A DNA stretch of 64,000 nucleotides from Streptococcus suis (GTDB lineage: Bacteria; Bacillota; Bacilli; Lactobacillales; Streptococcaceae). This document shows, piece by piece, positions 33,934 through 45,148 of this stretch (the stretch's first letter is position 1; each line of letters begins with the position of its first letter). Where the stretch lies: assembly GCF_002960625.1 (NCBI RefSeq), contig NZ_POJH01000027.1:1-64000 (forward strand), written 5' to 3'. Under the pieces are notes generated by a model. It made no database searches. It was not told the origin of the DNA and worked only from the letters and a program-made list of their open reading frames with translations. A program made the position numbers and the translations under genes.

Positions 33934-34062
33934 AAACAACCCCAACGGGTTGTTTTTTCTTCGCATCTTTAAATACGAAAAGGCGAATACAACCCCAACG
34001 GGTTGTTTTTTCACGAGCTTGAAAATAAAAGAGCGAGTTATGGTCCAGTGGACCATTTTTTC
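33934..34062 (+). terminator. Three tandem terminators, about 52-bp period
   Basis: ACAACCCCAACGGGTTGT-TTTTT hairpins start at 33936 and 33989, and TGGTCC-AGT-GGACCA-TTTTTT starts at 34041, steps of 53 and 52 bases. The last spacer reads CGAGCTTGAAAATAAAAGAG then CGAG, close to the spacer at 13,930-13,958. All lie after rpmE2. Confidence 0.75.
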
Positions 34063-34212
34063 TTTGCCTCTAGAAATAAAAGAGGGCTTTTTTGGTGAGT
34101 GATTGCCAAAATGATTGCCATTTGTCTGAATATACATTGTAGATAAATGTTCGAGTTTTTAGTGTGTTGACCAGTCGATTTTTTCTTCCTGCTAGAGCCT
34201 TTTCGTTTTTTT

Positions 34213-34276
34213 TGCTATAATGTTAAAAGCTATATTTAGTGCTGTATTCACAGTTTAGCACTTTACTTGTGAATAC
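34213..34276 (+). promoter_or_regulatory. Extended -10 promoter and leader hairpin of rodA
   Basis: TGCTATAAT at 34213-34221 is a perfect extended -10. The leader holds a 9-bp inverted repeat, GTATTCACA (34244-34252) and TGTGAATAC (34268-34276), with a 15-base loop. The repeat is not followed by a T-run, so it may be a protein-binding or RNA-stability element. The stretch 34063-34212 shows nothing else. Confidence 0.5.
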
Positions 34277-34308
34277 CAGTTCTTAGAAACGAAAGTATGA
34301 GGTAATCT

Positions 34309-35526
34309 ATGAAATACAGAGGAACGATAGATAGTCGAATTGACTACTCTCTTATTTTACCAGTCTTTTTTTTATTGGTTGTAGGCATCTTAGCTCTTTT
34401 TATTGCAGTGAGTCAGGACTATCCAGATAGCGTCCTACAAATGGTGGGGCAACAAATTGCCTGGATAGGTATTGGAATCGGAGCAGCATTCCTGGTGATG
34501 TTCTTTTCGACCAAATTTCTCTGGCAGATAACTCCATTTTTATATGTACTTGGCCTAGGATTGATGGTCCTTCCCCTGTTCTTCTACAGTCCAGACCTGG
34601 TGGCTTCGACAGGTGCGAAAAACTGGGTAACCATTGGCGGTATGACCCTCTTTCAGCCGTCGGAATTTATGAAAATATCCTATATTGTCATGATTGCAAG
34701 GGTTATTGTCACCTTCCATAAGCACCATACTGAACGAGGTCTTCGAGAAGATTTTATGCTGATTGCTTATATGACTCTCTTTACTCTTCCTGTTTTGGTA
34801 CTACTGGCCTTGCAGAGTGACTTGGGAACTTCTTTGGTATTCGTGGCCATATTCAGCGGGATGCTTCTCCTGTCGGGGGTGTCATGGAAAATCCTCCTAC
34901 CGACAGCTGTGACCATCTTAGTACTGCTTGCAGGCTTTATGCTGATTTTTGTATCGCCAGGTGGAACAACCTTCCTGCATAATATGGGAATGGATACCTA
35001 TAAAATCAACCGTATTTCAGCTTGGTTAGACCCCTTTAAACACGCACAATCAACGACCTATCAACAGGCTCAAAGTTTGATTGCTATCGGTAGCGGTGGT
35101 CTGAAAGGTCTAGGGTTCAATAAAACAAATCTGCTCATTCCCGTTCGAGAAAGTGATATGATTTTTACAGTTATCGGTGAGGATTTTGGTTTTATCGGTG
35201 GGACAGTCTTGATTGGCCTCTACCTCCTGCTGATTTATCGGATGTTACGGATTACACTAAAATCCAATAATCGATATTATACCTACATTTCTACAGGTTA
35301 TATTATGATGCTCCTCTTCCATGTATTTGAAAATATCGGGGCAGCTACTGGTTTACTACCTCTGACAGGTATCCCACTTCCATTCATCTCTCAAGGTGGC
35401 TCTTCTATAGTGTCCAATCTGATTGGGATTGGCTTGGTACTATCCATGAGTTACCAGTCGCATCTGGCGGATGAAAAAGAAGAAGTGAGATCACGGAAAT
35501 ACAGGAAAATTACGTTAGAACGTTAG
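34309..35526 (+). CDS. rodA: Peptidoglycan polymerase RodA (SEDS family)
   Basis: A 405-residue SEDS glycosyltransferase with about ten hydrophobic segments that polymerises lipid II for peripheral wall growth with a class B PBP. GAKNWVTIGGMTLFQPSEFMK, QSDLGTSLVF and the final SQGGSSIVSNLIGIGLVLS are SEDS signatures. RodA is favoured over FtsW by length and the FQPSEFMK form. ATG 34309 is preceded by AAAGTATGAGG. Confidence 0.9.
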   Translation: MKYRGTIDSRIDYSLILPVFFLLVVGILALFIAVSQDYPDSVLQMVGQQIAWIGIGIGAAFLVMFFSTKFLWQITPFLYVLGLGLMVLPLFFYSPDLVASTGAKNWVTIGGMTLFQPSEFMKISYIVMIARVIVTFHKHHTERGLREDFMLIAYMTLFTLPVLVLLALQSDLGTSLVFVAIFSGMLLLSGVSWKILLPTAVTILVLLAGFMLIFVSPGGTTFLHNMGMDTYKINRISAWLDPFKHAQSTTYQQAQSLIAIGSGGLKGLGFNKTNLLIPVRESDMIFTVIGEDFGFIGGTVLIGLYLLLIYRMLRITLKSNNRYYTYISTGYIMMLLFHVFENIGAATGLLPLTGIPLPFISQGGSSIVSNLIGIGLVLSMSYQSHLADEKEEVRSRKYRKITLER

Positions 35527-35539
35527 AAAGTTGGTTACT

Positions 35540-36079
35540 ATGGTAAAAGTTGCAGTTATGTTGGCAAATGGCTTTGAAGAAATTGAAGCCTTGGCCCCTG
35601 TCGATATTTTTCGAAGAGCAGATTTTCAATGCGATATGATTGGTTTAACCAGTATTCGTGTGGAAGGTTCCCATGCTATCAAGGTTGAAGCAGACAGTTT
35701 GTTTGATGGGGATTTGAGCCAGTATGATTTGATTGTCCTACCGGGAGGGATGCCTGGTTCAATAAATCTCCGTGATGATGACCGTTTGATTGCAGAATTG
35801 CAAAAGGCTGTTGCAAATGGGAAACGGGTTGCGGCTATCTGTGCGGCCCCAATCGTTCTAGATAGGGCTGGTTTACTAGATGGTCGTCGCTATACGTGTT
35901 TCCCAGGAAAAGAGGCGGACATTGATTTAGGCAGTCATGTTGAAGAAAATGTAGTCGTCGATGGACCGATTATTACCAGCCGAGGCGCAGGTACTAGCCT
36001 GGAGTTTGCCTACAAATTGGTTGACTTACTTGGTGGCGATGGTCAAGGGCTGGCAAAGGTCATGGTTCATAAAAATTAG
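35540..36079 (+). CDS. DJ-1/PfpI family protein (YajL-like)
   Basis: A 179-residue protein with the DJ-1 fold. The nucleophile elbow is VAAICAAPIVL with the reactive Cys, and the conserved Glu lies in NGFEEIEA. Family members act as glyoxalase-like or chaperone-type stress proteins. ATG 35540 is preferred; the ribosome site is weak and the gene begins 13 bases after rodA, so co-transcription is likely. Confidence 0.88.
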   Translation: MVKVAVMLANGFEEIEALAPVDIFRRADFQCDMIGLTSIRVEGSHAIKVEADSLFDGDLSQYDLIVLPGGMPGSINLRDDDRLIAELQKAVANGKRVAAICAAPIVLDRAGLLDGRRYTCFPGKEADIDLGSHVEENVVVDGPIITSRGAGTSLEFAYKLVDLLGGDGQGLAKVMVHKN

Positions 36080-36102
36080 AGGAACAATGTGTTCAACACT
36101 AG

Positions 36103-36133
36103 GGAGCTGAAGGAGAAAATTCAGCTCCTTTTT
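36103..36133 (+). terminator. Terminator of the rodA operon
   Basis: GGAGCTGAA and TTCAGCTCC form a perfect 9-bp stem followed by TTTTT. Confidence 0.8.
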
Positions 36134-36155
36134 GGTGGGAATTTTATGAAAAATA

Positions 36156-36164
36156 TGGTATAAT
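36156..36164 (+). promoter_or_regulatory. Extended -10 promoter of gyrB
   Basis: TGGTATAAT at 36156-36164, about 114 bases before the ATG, leaving a 100-base leader without an obvious structure. Confidence 0.5.
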
Positions 36165-36277
36165 GTTGGGTACGATTGTAAAGTTTTTATACTCTTGTTT
36201 TTCCTATCCAGATACTTCAAATCTTGTCGGATGGTTTAACGTTTTTGAGAGTAGAGCTTAGAAATAAAGGAATAAGA

Positions 36278-38230
36278 ATGACAGAAGAAATCAAAGATTT
36301 ACAAGAAAAAGCACAGGAATATGATGCCAGTCAGATTCAGGTTTTGGAAGGTCTGGAAGCTGTTCGTATGCGTCCAGGTATGTATATCGGAACAACCTCT
36401 AAAGAGGGTCTTCACCATCTGGTTTGGGAAATTGTCGATAACTCCATTGACGAGGCTTTGGCCGGTTTTGCCAGCAAGATTGAAGTCTATATCGAACCAG
36501 ATAATTCCATCACAGTTGTGGACAATGGTCGTGGTATTCCGGTCGATATTCAGGAAAAAACAGGTCGACCTGCCGTAGAAACAGTTTTCACCGTTCTCCA
36601 TGCCGGAGGAAAATTTGGCGGAGGCGGATATAAGGTTTCTGGTGGTTTGCATGGCGTAGGCTCATCCGTAGTAAATGCCCTTTCGACCCAGTTGGATGTC
36701 CATGTTTATAAAAATGGTCAGGTTTATTTCCAAGAATACCGTCGTGGTGAGGTGGTTGCTGATTTGAAGATTGTGGGTGAAACAGACCGCACTGGTACGA
36801 CTGTACATTTTACACCAGACCCAGAAATCTTTACTGAAACGACGGAGTTCGAGTTTGCTAAACTAAATAAGCGGATCCAAGAACTAGCCTTCCTAAACCG
36901 CGGTTTAAATCTTTCGATTACGGACAAGCGTGAGGGAATGGAACAGACTAAGGAATATCACTATGAAGGTGGTATTGCTTCATATGTGGAATACCTCAAT
37001 GAGAACAAAGATGTTATCTTTGAAACACCTATTTACACAGAGGGTGAAATGGATGACATCACAGTCGAAGTAGCTATGCAATACACGACTAGCTACCATG
37101 AAAATGTGGTCAGCTTTGCCAACAATATCCACACCCACGAAGGTGGCACCCACGAACAAGGTTTCCGTACGGCTCTGACGCGTGTCATCAACGACTATGC
37201 AAAGAAGAATAAAATTCTCAAGGAAAATGATGACAACCTAACTGGTGAGGATGTGCGTGAGGGTCTGACAGCTGTTATTTCTGTTAAGCACCCAGGTCCT
37301 CAGTTTGAAGGACAAACCAAGACCAAGCTTGGAAATAGCGAGGTTGTCAAAATCACTAACCGTTTGTTCTCGGATGCCTTTTCAGAATTCCTTTTGGAGC
37401 ATCCTCAGATTGCTCGTCGGATTGTGGACAAGGGGATTGTAGCGGCCAAGGCGCGGATTGCTGCCAAACGGGCGCGTGAGGTGACCCGTAAGAAGTCAGG
37501 TCTTGAAATTTCTAACCTGCCAGGTAAATTGGCGGATTGTTCGTCAAACGATGCAACCAAGACAGAGCTCTTCATTGTAGAGGGGGATTCTGCGGGTGGT
37601 TCAGCAAAATCTGGTCGTGACCGTGAGTTCCAAGCTATTTTGCCTATTCGTGGTAAGATTTTGAACGTGGAAAAGGCCAGCATGGATAAGATTTTGGCCA
37701 ACGAGGAAATCCGCAGCTTGTTTACAGCTATGGGAACTGGCTTTGGAGCGGATTTTGATGTAGAGAAGGCACGTTATCAGAAATTGGTCATCATGACCGA
37801 TGCCGATGTTGACGGAGCCCATATTCGTACCTTGCTCTTAACCCTCTTCTACCGCTATATGCGTCCGATTGTAGAAGCTGGATATGTGTACATTGCCCAG
37901 CCACCAATTTATGGTGTTAAGGTTGGAAGTGAGATTAAAGAATACATTCAACCGGGTGCCAATCAGGAACAAGAATTACAAGAAGCCTTAGAAAGACATA
38001 GTACTGGACGTTCTAAACCAACCATCCAACGTTATAAGGGATTGGGTGAAATGGATGACCATCAGTTGTGGGAAACAACCATGAATCCAGAGAATCGTCT
38101 GATGGCGCGTGTTTCAGTTGATGATGCTGCAGAAGCAGATAAGATTTTTGATATGTTGATGGGGGACAAGGTTGAGCCTCGCCGTGAGTTTATCGAAGAA
38201 AATGCGGTATATTCAACATTAGATGTCTAA
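36278..38230 (+). CDS. gyrB: DNA gyrase subunit B
   Basis: A 650-residue ATPase subunit of gyrase, which introduces negative supercoils. The GHKL ATPase motifs are [13 protein letters not shown] and DNGRGIPVD, with [14 protein letters not shown] following; the Toprim domain contains [14 protein letters not shown] and [11 protein letters not shown]. The C-terminus ends [16 protein letters not shown], typical of GyrB rather than ParE. ATG 36278 has AAAGGAAT upstream. ezrA follows, a gyrB-ezrA order shared by other streptococci. Quinolone-region residues were not compared. Confidence 0.96.
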   Translation: MTEEIKDLQEKAQEYDASQIQVLEGLEAVRMRPGMYIGTTSKEGLHHLVWEIVDNSIDEALAGFASKIEVYIEPDNSITVVDNGRGIPVDIQEKTGRPAVETVFTVLHAGGKFGGGGYKVSGGLHGVGSSVVNALSTQLDVHVYKNGQVYFQEYRRGEVVADLKIVGETDRTGTTVHFTPDPEIFTETTEFEFAKLNKRIQELAFLNRGLNLSITDKREGMEQTKEYHYEGGIASYVEYLNENKDVIFETPIYTEGEMDDITVEVAMQYTTSYHENVVSFANNIHTHEGGTHEQGFRTALTRVINDYAKKNKILKENDDNLTGEDVREGLTAVISVKHPGPQFEGQTKTKLGNSEVVKITNRLFSDAFSEFLLEHPQIARRIVDKGIVAAKARIAAKRAREVTRKKSGLEISNLPGKLADCSSNDATKTELFIVEGDSAGGSAKSGRDREFQAILPIRGKILNVEKASMDKILANEEIRSLFTAMGTGFGADFDVEKARYQKLVIMTDADVDGAHIRTLLLTLFYRYMRPIVEAGYVYIAQPPIYGVKVGSEIKEYIQPGANQEQELQEALERHSTGRSKPTIQRYKGLGEMDDHQLWETTMNPENRLMARVSVDDAAEADKIFDMLMGDKVEPRREFIEENAVYSTLDV

Positions 38231-38275
38231 AAACTGAGAAAACAAGTGCATAAGCTAGAGATTTATGGTATAATA

Positions 38276-38284
38276 AAGCAATAT
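38276..38284 (+). promoter_or_regulatory. Extended -10 promoter of ezrA
   Basis: TGGTATAAT at 38276-38284, about 35 bases before the ezrA ATG. Confidence 0.55.
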
Positions 38285-38318
38285 TTTCTAGTAATTACTA
38301 TGAACTAAGGAGATTTAC

Positions 38319-40043
38319 ATGCCTACAGGAACAATCATCTTAATCGTTTCGATTGTTATTATTTTAATCGTTGCCTACGTAGCCTGCCTGATTGTTCGCA
38401 AACGTAATGACAACCTCTTGGTTGCATTAGAAGAGCGCAAGGAAGAGCTATTTAACCTCCCTGTAAATGAAGAAGTTGAAGCGGTAAAATCCCTTCATTT
38501 GATTGGTCAAAGCCAGGTTTCCTTCCGTGAGTGGAATCAAAAATGGGTTGATCTATCCCTCAATTCATTTGCCGATATTGAAAATCATATTTTTGAAGCA
38601 GAAGCCTTTAACAATTCTTTCCGTTTTGTCAGTGCTAAAAATGCGATTGACAGCATTGAAAGCCAAATCGACTTGATTGAAGAAGACATTGCTTCTATCC
38701 GTCACGGTCTGATGGATTTGAAAGAGCAAGAGGAGAAGAACTCTGGTCGTGTCAAACACGCCTTGGATTTGTTTGAAAATCTACAAGCCGCTGTTCGTGA
38801 TAATTCTGAAAGTTTTGGAGAAACCCTGCCAGAACTTGAAAAACAACTGAAGAATATTGAAGTTGAGTTCTCAGAGTTTGTTATGCTCAATTCATCTGGA
38901 GATCCGATTGAAGCTTCTGAAATCCTTGATAAGACTGAGGAGCATATGATTGCCCTCAATCAGATTATGGATCGCATTCCTCATTTGATTGAACGTGTGA
39001 GCAAGGATTTTCCAGAACAGTTGGAAGATTTGGAATCAGGCTATCGTAAACTTGTGGAGCAAAACTACTTGTTTACAGAAGGAAATATCGAGTCCCAATT
39101 CCAAAATATCCGCGTTTCAATTCGTGAAAATACTGCCTTGATTGTTTCCTTTGACTTGGATGCTGCAGAAGCTGAAAATGAAGGTATTCAAGGGAAGATT
39201 GATCACTTGTATAAGCTCTTTAATCGTGAGATTGAGGCGAATAAGTCCGCTAATAAGATTAGCAAGAACTTGCCAAAATTCTTGGAGCATGTGGTACAAA
39301 ATACCAAGCTCTTGGATGAAGAAAGCCAACGTTTGAATGCCCATTACCTCTTGGCAGATAGCAAGCTTTCTCGTATCAACCAGCTGAAAAAACGTTTGGA
39401 AACCATTGAAATCGTCGTAGCTGAGAGTGTTGAGGGGATTGAGACACCACAAGTGGCTTACTCAATCTTGGAAGAACGCTTGGAACATTCGCTTTCTAGT
39501 TTGAAAGAAATCGAAGAAGAACAAATTGTATTGGCTGAATATCTTAAATCACAAGAATTATCAGAAAGTACAGCTCGTAAGAAAGCTACTCTCTATATCA
39601 ATAAGCTTCATACCCTAAAACGCTACATGGAGAAACGCAATCTTCCTGGTATCCCGGCTGAGTTTCTGACAAACTTCTTCAGAACCAGTGACCATGTGGA
39701 AGGTCTGATTGCAGAATTGGATTATAAACGAATTAACATCGAAGTTGTTAATCGTTTGTTAGAAAATGCGACTTACGATATGAATCAGTTGGAAGAATTA
39801 GCTTACCTTATCGTTCAGAATGCGACCTTGACAGAACAACTCTTGCAGTATTCTAACCGCTATCGTTCAACTGATGAAGGAATTCAAGCAGCCTTCAATC
39901 GTTCACTAGACATTTTTGAAAGAGACTTTGACTACCAAGCAGCTTTTGAAGAAATTTCATTTGCCTTGGAAACAGTTGAACCCGGTGTAACAGAACGCTT
40001 TGTTCGTTCCTATGAAAAAACACGCGAAGCAATTCGTTACTAA
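38319..40043 (+). CDS. ezrA: Septation ring formation regulator EzrA
   Basis: A 574-residue protein with one N-terminal transmembrane segment (about 5-24) and a long cytoplasmic part of spectrin-like coiled-coil helices. It links FtsZ rings to the membrane and organises division and peripheral growth. The length and the start ([18 protein letters not shown]) are typical. AAGGAG precedes the ATG. Confidence 0.95.
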   Translation: MPTGTIILIVSIVIILIVAYVACLIVRKRNDNLLVALEERKEELFNLPVNEEVEAVKSLHLIGQSQVSFREWNQKWVDLSLNSFADIENHIFEAEAFNNSFRFVSAKNAIDSIESQIDLIEEDIASIRHGLMDLKEQEEKNSGRVKHALDLFENLQAAVRDNSESFGETLPELEKQLKNIEVEFSEFVMLNSSGDPIEASEILDKTEEHMIALNQIMDRIPHLIERVSKDFPEQLEDLESGYRKLVEQNYLFTEGNIESQFQNIRVSIRENTALIVSFDLDAAEAENEGIQGKIDHLYKLFNREIEANKSANKISKNLPKFLEHVVQNTKLLDEESQRLNAHYLLADSKLSRINQLKKRLETIEIVVAESVEGIETPQVAYSILEERLEHSLSSLKEIEEEQIVLAEYLKSQELSESTARKKATLYINKLHTLKRYMEKRNLPGIPAEFLTNFFRTSDHVEGLIAELDYKRINIEVVNRLLENATYDMNQLEELAYLIVQNATLTEQLLQYSNRYRSTDEGIQAAFNRSLDIFERDFDYQAAFEEISFALETVEPGVTERFVRSYEKTREAIRY

Positions 40044-40045
40044 AT

Positions 40046-40073
40046 AAAAAGCCGTTTGGCTTTTTATTTTTAT
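40046..40073 (+). terminator. Terminator of ezrA
   Basis: AAAAAGCC and GGCTTTTT form an 8-bp stem around GTTT, followed by ATTTTTAT. Confidence 0.7.
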
Positions 40074-40091
40074 ACAAGAAAGGATATGAAA

Positions 40092-40727
40092 ATGACAAAA
40101 GGTTTATTGGTTATGGATGTGGATTCAACACTTATCATGGAAGAAGGTATTGACCTTCTTGGTGAGGAAGCGGGTGTAGGGGAGCAGGTTGCAGACATTA
40201 CAGAACGTGCTATGCGTGGGGAATTGGATTTTGAAGAAGCATTACGCGAGCGTGTTGCCTTGTTAAAGGGACTGCCTGTTTCTGTTTTTGATCGAATCAT
40301 GGAAAAAATTCATTTTACACCAGGGGCAGTGGAATTGGTTACGGAATTAAAAAATCGTGGTTTCAAGATTGCAGTCGTATCAGGTGGATTTCATGAAACA
40401 GTGGATCGTCTTGCTAGTCAGTTAGAATTAGATTATGTTCGTGCCAATCGTTTAGAAGTAGTTGATGGATTTTTGACAGGTCAAGTTTTGGGAGATATTG
40501 TGACCAAGGATACCAAGAAGGCTTGTTTGGAAGCCTGGGCGGCTGAAAATGGCCTAGCTCTATCTCAGACTATTGCTATGGGGGATGGGGCAAATGACCT
40601 ACCGATGATTCAAAGAGCAGGAATTGGTGTGGCCTTCTGTGCCAAGCCAATTGTGCAAGAACAGGCACCTTATCAAATCAATGAAAAAAATCTCTATAAA
40701 CTAATAGAGATTTTGGATGGTAAATAA
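40092..40727 (+). CDS. serB: Phosphoserine phosphatase
   Basis: A 211-residue HAD-family enzyme for the last step of serine synthesis. Motif I is MDVDSTLIMEEG (DxDST), motif II VVSGGF and motif III GDGANDLPMI, with the four-helix cap between. ATG 40092 is chosen over 40086 because the AGGA site is then 7 bases away. The ezrA terminator separates it from ezrA. Confidence 0.92.
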   Translation: MTKGLLVMDVDSTLIMEEGIDLLGEEAGVGEQVADITERAMRGELDFEEALRERVALLKGLPVSVFDRIMEKIHFTPGAVELVTELKNRGFKIAVVSGGFHETVDRLASQLELDYVRANRLEVVDGFLTGQVLGDIVTKDTKKACLEAWAAENGLALSQTIAMGDGANDLPMIQRAGIGVAFCAKPIVQEQAPYQINEKNLYKLIEILDGK

Positions 40728-40732
40728 TGAGG

Positions 40733-40758
40733 AAGTCAGCTGTTTGCTGGCTTTTTCT
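40733..40758 (+). terminator. Terminator between serB and the HAD gene
   Basis: GTCAGC and GCTGGC pair with one G-T, followed by TTTTTC. Confidence 0.6.
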
Positions 40759-40764
40759 GTTTGC

Positions 40765-41406
40765 TTAGACTAAGAGTTGTTTTAGGTCCAGAAGGTTTTC
40801 GGCTATCATTGTTGCGCCAGCCTTTTCCAATTCTTGTCGATTTCCGTAGCCATATAGGACGCCGATAGAAGCTAGTTGGTTGGCCTGGGCTCCTTCGATA
40901 TCATGTTCACGGTCCCCGACCATAATGGTTGTTTGCGGATCGTAATCCAGCTGTGCTAAGGCATAGGTGATGACATCTGACTTACGAATACGGCTGCTAT
41001 CTAAACTGGCTCCAGCAATAATATCAAAATAATGAGCAATGCCAAAATATTCTAGAATTTGCTTAGCAAAGACTTCCGGTTTAGAGGTGGCGATAGCCAA
41101 GGTTTTACCTGCTTCCGTCAGAGCTTCTAAAAGAGGAATAACACCGTCGTAGAGTTGGTTTTCAAACATGCCCTTTTCTTTAAAATAAACTCGAAAGGCA
41201 TCAACAGCTACCTGGGTATCTGCTGGATTTAGTTGATAAAAACGAGAAAAGGATTCATAGAGCGGTGGACCGATAAAGCGTTGTAAACTAGCCAAGTCAG
41301 GCTCTTCAATACCCATTTGGTCCAATGCGTAGGCGACGGAATTTAGGATACCTTGCCCAGAATCTGTTAAGGTACCGTCAAGGTCAAATAAAATAGTCTG
41401 ATACAT
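40765..41406 (-). CDS. HAD-family phosphatase (phosphoglycolate phosphatase-like)
   Basis: A 213-residue HAD hydrolase. Motif I is LFDLDGTLTDSG, motif II IATSKPE and motif III VGDREHDIEGA. The helical cap between motifs I and II matches the Gph/PgmB/YjjG type. AAAGGAGGC precedes the ATG on the minus strand. Substrate is uncertain: a sugar phosphate, nucleotide or phosphoglycolate are possible. It is convergent with serB. Confidence 0.85.
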   Translation of the reverse strand: MYQTILFDLDGTLTDSGQGILNSVAYALDQMGIEEPDLASLQRFIGPPLYESFSRFYQLNPADTQVAVDAFRVYFKEKGMFENQLYDGVIPLLEALTEAGKTLAIATSKPEVFAKQILEYFGIAHYFDIIAGASLDSSRIRKSDVITYALAQLDYDPQTTIMVGDREHDIEGAQANQLASIGVLYGYGNRQELEKAGATMIAENLLDLKQLLV

Positions 41407-41460
41407 GGAAGCCTCCTTTTGTCCAGTATATCATGTTTTAAGGAAATACTCGAATTTTTC

Positions 41461-41489
41461 TTGAAAGACCTGGAAAGGAGTGCTACAAT
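41461..41489 (+). promoter_or_regulatory. Promoter of glycerate kinase gene
   Basis: TTGAAA (41461-41466), 17-base spacer ending TGC, TACAAT (41484-41489): both a -35 and an extended -10. Confidence 0.7.
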
Positions 41490-41512
41490 TTATATAGAAA
41501 GGTGGGATATCT

Positions 41513-42643
41513 ATGCGTATTCTAATTGCTCCAGATTCCTTCAAAGAATCTCTTTCAGCAGCAGAGGTTGCTAAAGCCATAAAGCAAGGATTTGCAAAGG
41601 TCTATCCCCAGGCAAGTTATGATTTGCTTCCCTTGGGTGATGGAGGTGAAGGAACCCTCGACAGTTTGACGCAAGCCTTGGATTTAGAGAAATACCAGAC
41701 AGAAGTGACAGGACCATTTGGGGATAGGATATGTGTTACCTATGCAATGCGAGATGGTCTTGCTGTTTTTGAAATGGCTGCGATAGTGGGACTTGCCAGC
41801 ATTCCGCTAGAAAAAAGAAATCCTTTGCAAGTTTCTACTAGAGGGGTGGGTGAACTGCTGGTTGAACTGGTGCAGAAAGGTGCCAACCAGTTTTTCATCG
41901 GAATTGGTGGATCTGCCAGCCATGATGGTGGCATTGGAATGGCAGCAGGCCTTGGTATGAAATTCTATGACAGAGAGGGGCAGGAACTGGAAGCCATTGG
42001 GGCTAATCTGGGTAAGATTGCGGACTTTTCCCAAGATGACATAGGTATTGATTTGTCGTCTGTTCAGATTGATTTGGTAACTGACGTGGATAATTTACTC
42101 TGCGGGCCTCAGGGAGCCACTTATGTTTTTGCTGGTCAGAAGGGGCTGGAGGCCACGAAGTTTGAGCAAGTGGATAGAGAGATGGAAAGATTTTATCAGC
42201 TTGTTAACCCAGCAATCTTGACATTGGCTGGAGCTGGTGCTGGAGGCGGTATGGCGGCAGGCTTGGTGCAGTTTGCAGGTGCCCGCATCCAAACAGGTAT
42301 AAACTTTGTTCTGGATCAATTAGATTTTGACAAGCGAGTAGCTGAGGCTGACCTAGTTATTGTCGGAGAGGGGCGGCTGGATGCCCAGAGTTTAGCAGGC
42401 AAAACGCCAATCGGTGTAGCTCGAAGGACCCCAGCACCTATTCCCATCATCGCTATTTGTGGCAGTTTGAAGGATGATTTACCTGATTTTCCTTTTGAAA
42501 ATATCTGCGCCGCTTTTCCTATTATTGCGGAAGTTGATAACCTAGAAAACACGCTTCAAAAAGCAGAAAAAACCCTGGTCCGCACAGCAGAACAGGTGGC
42601 AAGAATTCTTCAGTTGGGAGGAAAATTGGAGGAATTTGATTAA
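41513..42643 (+). CDS. glxK: Glycerate kinase
   Basis: A 376-residue type II glycerate kinase (GarK/GlxK) that phosphorylates glycerate, probably to 2-phosphoglycerate, feeding glycolysis. RILIAPDSFKESLSA, LGDGGEGTLD, GIGGSASHDGGIGMA and GEGRLDAQSLAGKTPIGVA are characteristic. It is monocistronic with a strong promoter. The product would be the enolase substrate, and eno lies 600 bases downstream, though this may be chance. Confidence 0.93.
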   Translation: MRILIAPDSFKESLSAAEVAKAIKQGFAKVYPQASYDLLPLGDGGEGTLDSLTQALDLEKYQTEVTGPFGDRICVTYAMRDGLAVFEMAAIVGLASIPLEKRNPLQVSTRGVGELLVELVQKGANQFFIGIGGSASHDGGIGMAAGLGMKFYDREGQELEAIGANLGKIADFSQDDIGIDLSSVQIDLVTDVDNLLCGPQGATYVFAGQKGLEATKFEQVDREMERFYQLVNPAILTLAGAGAGGGMAAGLVQFAGARIQTGINFVLDQLDFDKRVAEADLVIVGEGRLDAQSLAGKTPIGVARRTPAPIPIIAICGSLKDDLPDFPFENICAAFPIIAEVDNLENTLQKAEKTLVRTAEQVARILQLGGKLEEFD

Positions 42644-42652
42644 AGAAATAGC

Positions 42653-43102
42653 TTATCCAAATAATTTTTTCCAGAAGGAGGGTTTTTGCTCTTCCTTTTT
42701 TTCTTCCTTCTGGACAAGATTTGGAAAGATAACTTCTAAGTTAATTTCTTCTAAATCAACTGCATGATCTGTATGGAAGACCAGAGCGTACGGAGATTGC
42801 CCAATTTTCTCATCGATGATGGAAGTAGTAATTCCATGGGCTTGAGCGAGTTTCATCAAGGAAATTTGTTGCTTGTCCGCCAGGGAGGGAGAGAGTTTAA
42901 GAAAGAGAGGTATGTAGCTATTTGCTAGCTTTTGGCAGATGGTATCGAATGCCGATATGACAAACTCATTTGCTAGGTCCTCGAAGGTGAGAAGAAGGAC
43001 AACGCGCTCGCGATAGGTGCCCATGTATAAGCGCTGTTCATCAGGGTTTAGACGGGTTTCACCAGAGGCTTTTTGTAGGATTGTAGTATGTAAATTAGTC
43101 AT
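42653..43102 (-). CDS. yueI: YueI family protein (DUF1694)
   Basis: A 149-residue cytoplasmic protein. RLNPDEQRLYMGTYRERV matches the start of the YueI/DUF1694 family, whose function is unknown to me. The C-terminal tail is Lys/Glu-rich and ends SFWKKLFG. It is on the opposite strand between glycerate kinase and enolase; only about 9 bases separate it from the convergent kinase gene. Confidence 0.82.
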   Translation of the reverse strand: MTNLHTTILQKASGETRLNPDEQRLYMGTYRERVVLLLTFEDLANEFVISAFDTICQKLANSYIPLFLKLSPSLADKQQISLMKLAQAHGITTSIIDEKIGQSPYALVFHTDHAVDLEEINLEVIFPNLVQKEEKKEEQKPSFWKKLFG

Positions 43103-43167
43103 AGTTTTAGTATAGCATATCCCAGTAAAAACGCAAAGGAAGGCGTTTACATTATTTCTTTCAGTAA

Positions 43168-44556
<1,389 letters not shown>

Positions 44557-44559
<3 letters not shown>

Positions 44560-44785
44560 ATTAGTACAGTGTACTAATTTATCCCCGAGTTAGTATAACG
44601 AGGGTTATAATAAAAACAAGTCCGAAAATCTTCGGACTTGTTTTTCAATGTCTGGTAGACTGTTTTATCCCCGAGCTAGCATAGCGAGGGTTATAGTAAG
44701 AACAAGTCTGGAAATCTCCAGACTTGTTTTTCGTAGTCCAGTGTACTAATTTATCCTCGAGTTAGAATAGCGAGGGTTATAGTAA
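44557..44785 (+). terminator. Tandem terminator array after eno, 86-bp period
   Basis: Hairpins AAATTAGTAC-AGT-GTACTAATTT, AACAAGTCCGAA-AATC-TTCGGACTTGTT and AACAAGTCTGG-AAAT-CTCCAGACTTGTT, the latter two followed by TTTT. They alternate with a CCCCGAG...CGAGGG spacer at 44583, 44669 and 44755, an exact 86-base step. The third unit breaks off at AACAAGTG. The spacer can itself pair (CCTCG...CGAGG in the last copy). Confidence 0.7.
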
Positions 44786-44907
44786 GAACAAGTGAAAATG
44801 AAAGATTGAAGAGTGATTGGGTAATTACTTCATTGCAAGAGATAACAAATATTTTTGAAGAAACAAAAAAACTAGACTGAACATTCTCAGCCTAGTTTTT
44901 ACATGTA
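44786..44907 (-). terminator. Terminator of the 61-aa gene and nearby non-coding remnant
   Basis: AAAACTAGACTGA and CTCAGCCTAGTTTTT (about 44868-44900) form a long stem with T-runs usable on both strands. Just before it, an open stretch on the plus strand encodes SDWVITSLQEITNIFEETKK without a plausible start or ribosome site; it may be a leftover of a lost gene. Confidence 0.5.
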
Positions 44908-45093
44908 TTAGAACAAGCCTTTAACCTTGTCCAAAAGACCGCTTACGCCTTCAGAACCTGACAACAAGCCTTTTGCTTGCTCCAAGTATTCGCCGAAGTT
45001 GTCTTTGTTTTCTTCGATAAATTGTTTAGCTCCGTCAAAGTCTTTGTTTGCGATTAAGTCTTTAACTTCGTTGAAAAGATCTACTGGATTCAT
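44908..45093 (-). CDS. Small helical protein (61 aa), unknown
   Basis: A 61-residue acidic, probably helical protein (MNPVDLFNEVKDLIANKDFD). ATG 45093 has AGGAGGT 7 bases upstream, better than GTG 45102. It has the character of a conserved streptococcal hypothetical protein; I do not know a function. It is transcribed alone or with the following minus-strand neighbour; a strong terminator lies downstream. Confidence 0.7.
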   Translation of the reverse strand: MNPVDLFNEVKDLIANKDFDGAKQFIEENKDNFGEYLEQAKGLLSGSEGVSGLLDKVKGLF

Positions 45094-45148
45094 GTAATTC
45101 ACCTCCTATACAAATATTAAACCAAAAATAGAGCGATTTCACAACTGA

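Noticed and set aside
40805..41406. Pairing of serB and the HAD gene as a convergent overlapping pair
   Set aside because: They are separated by a terminator and do not overlap; nothing unusual.
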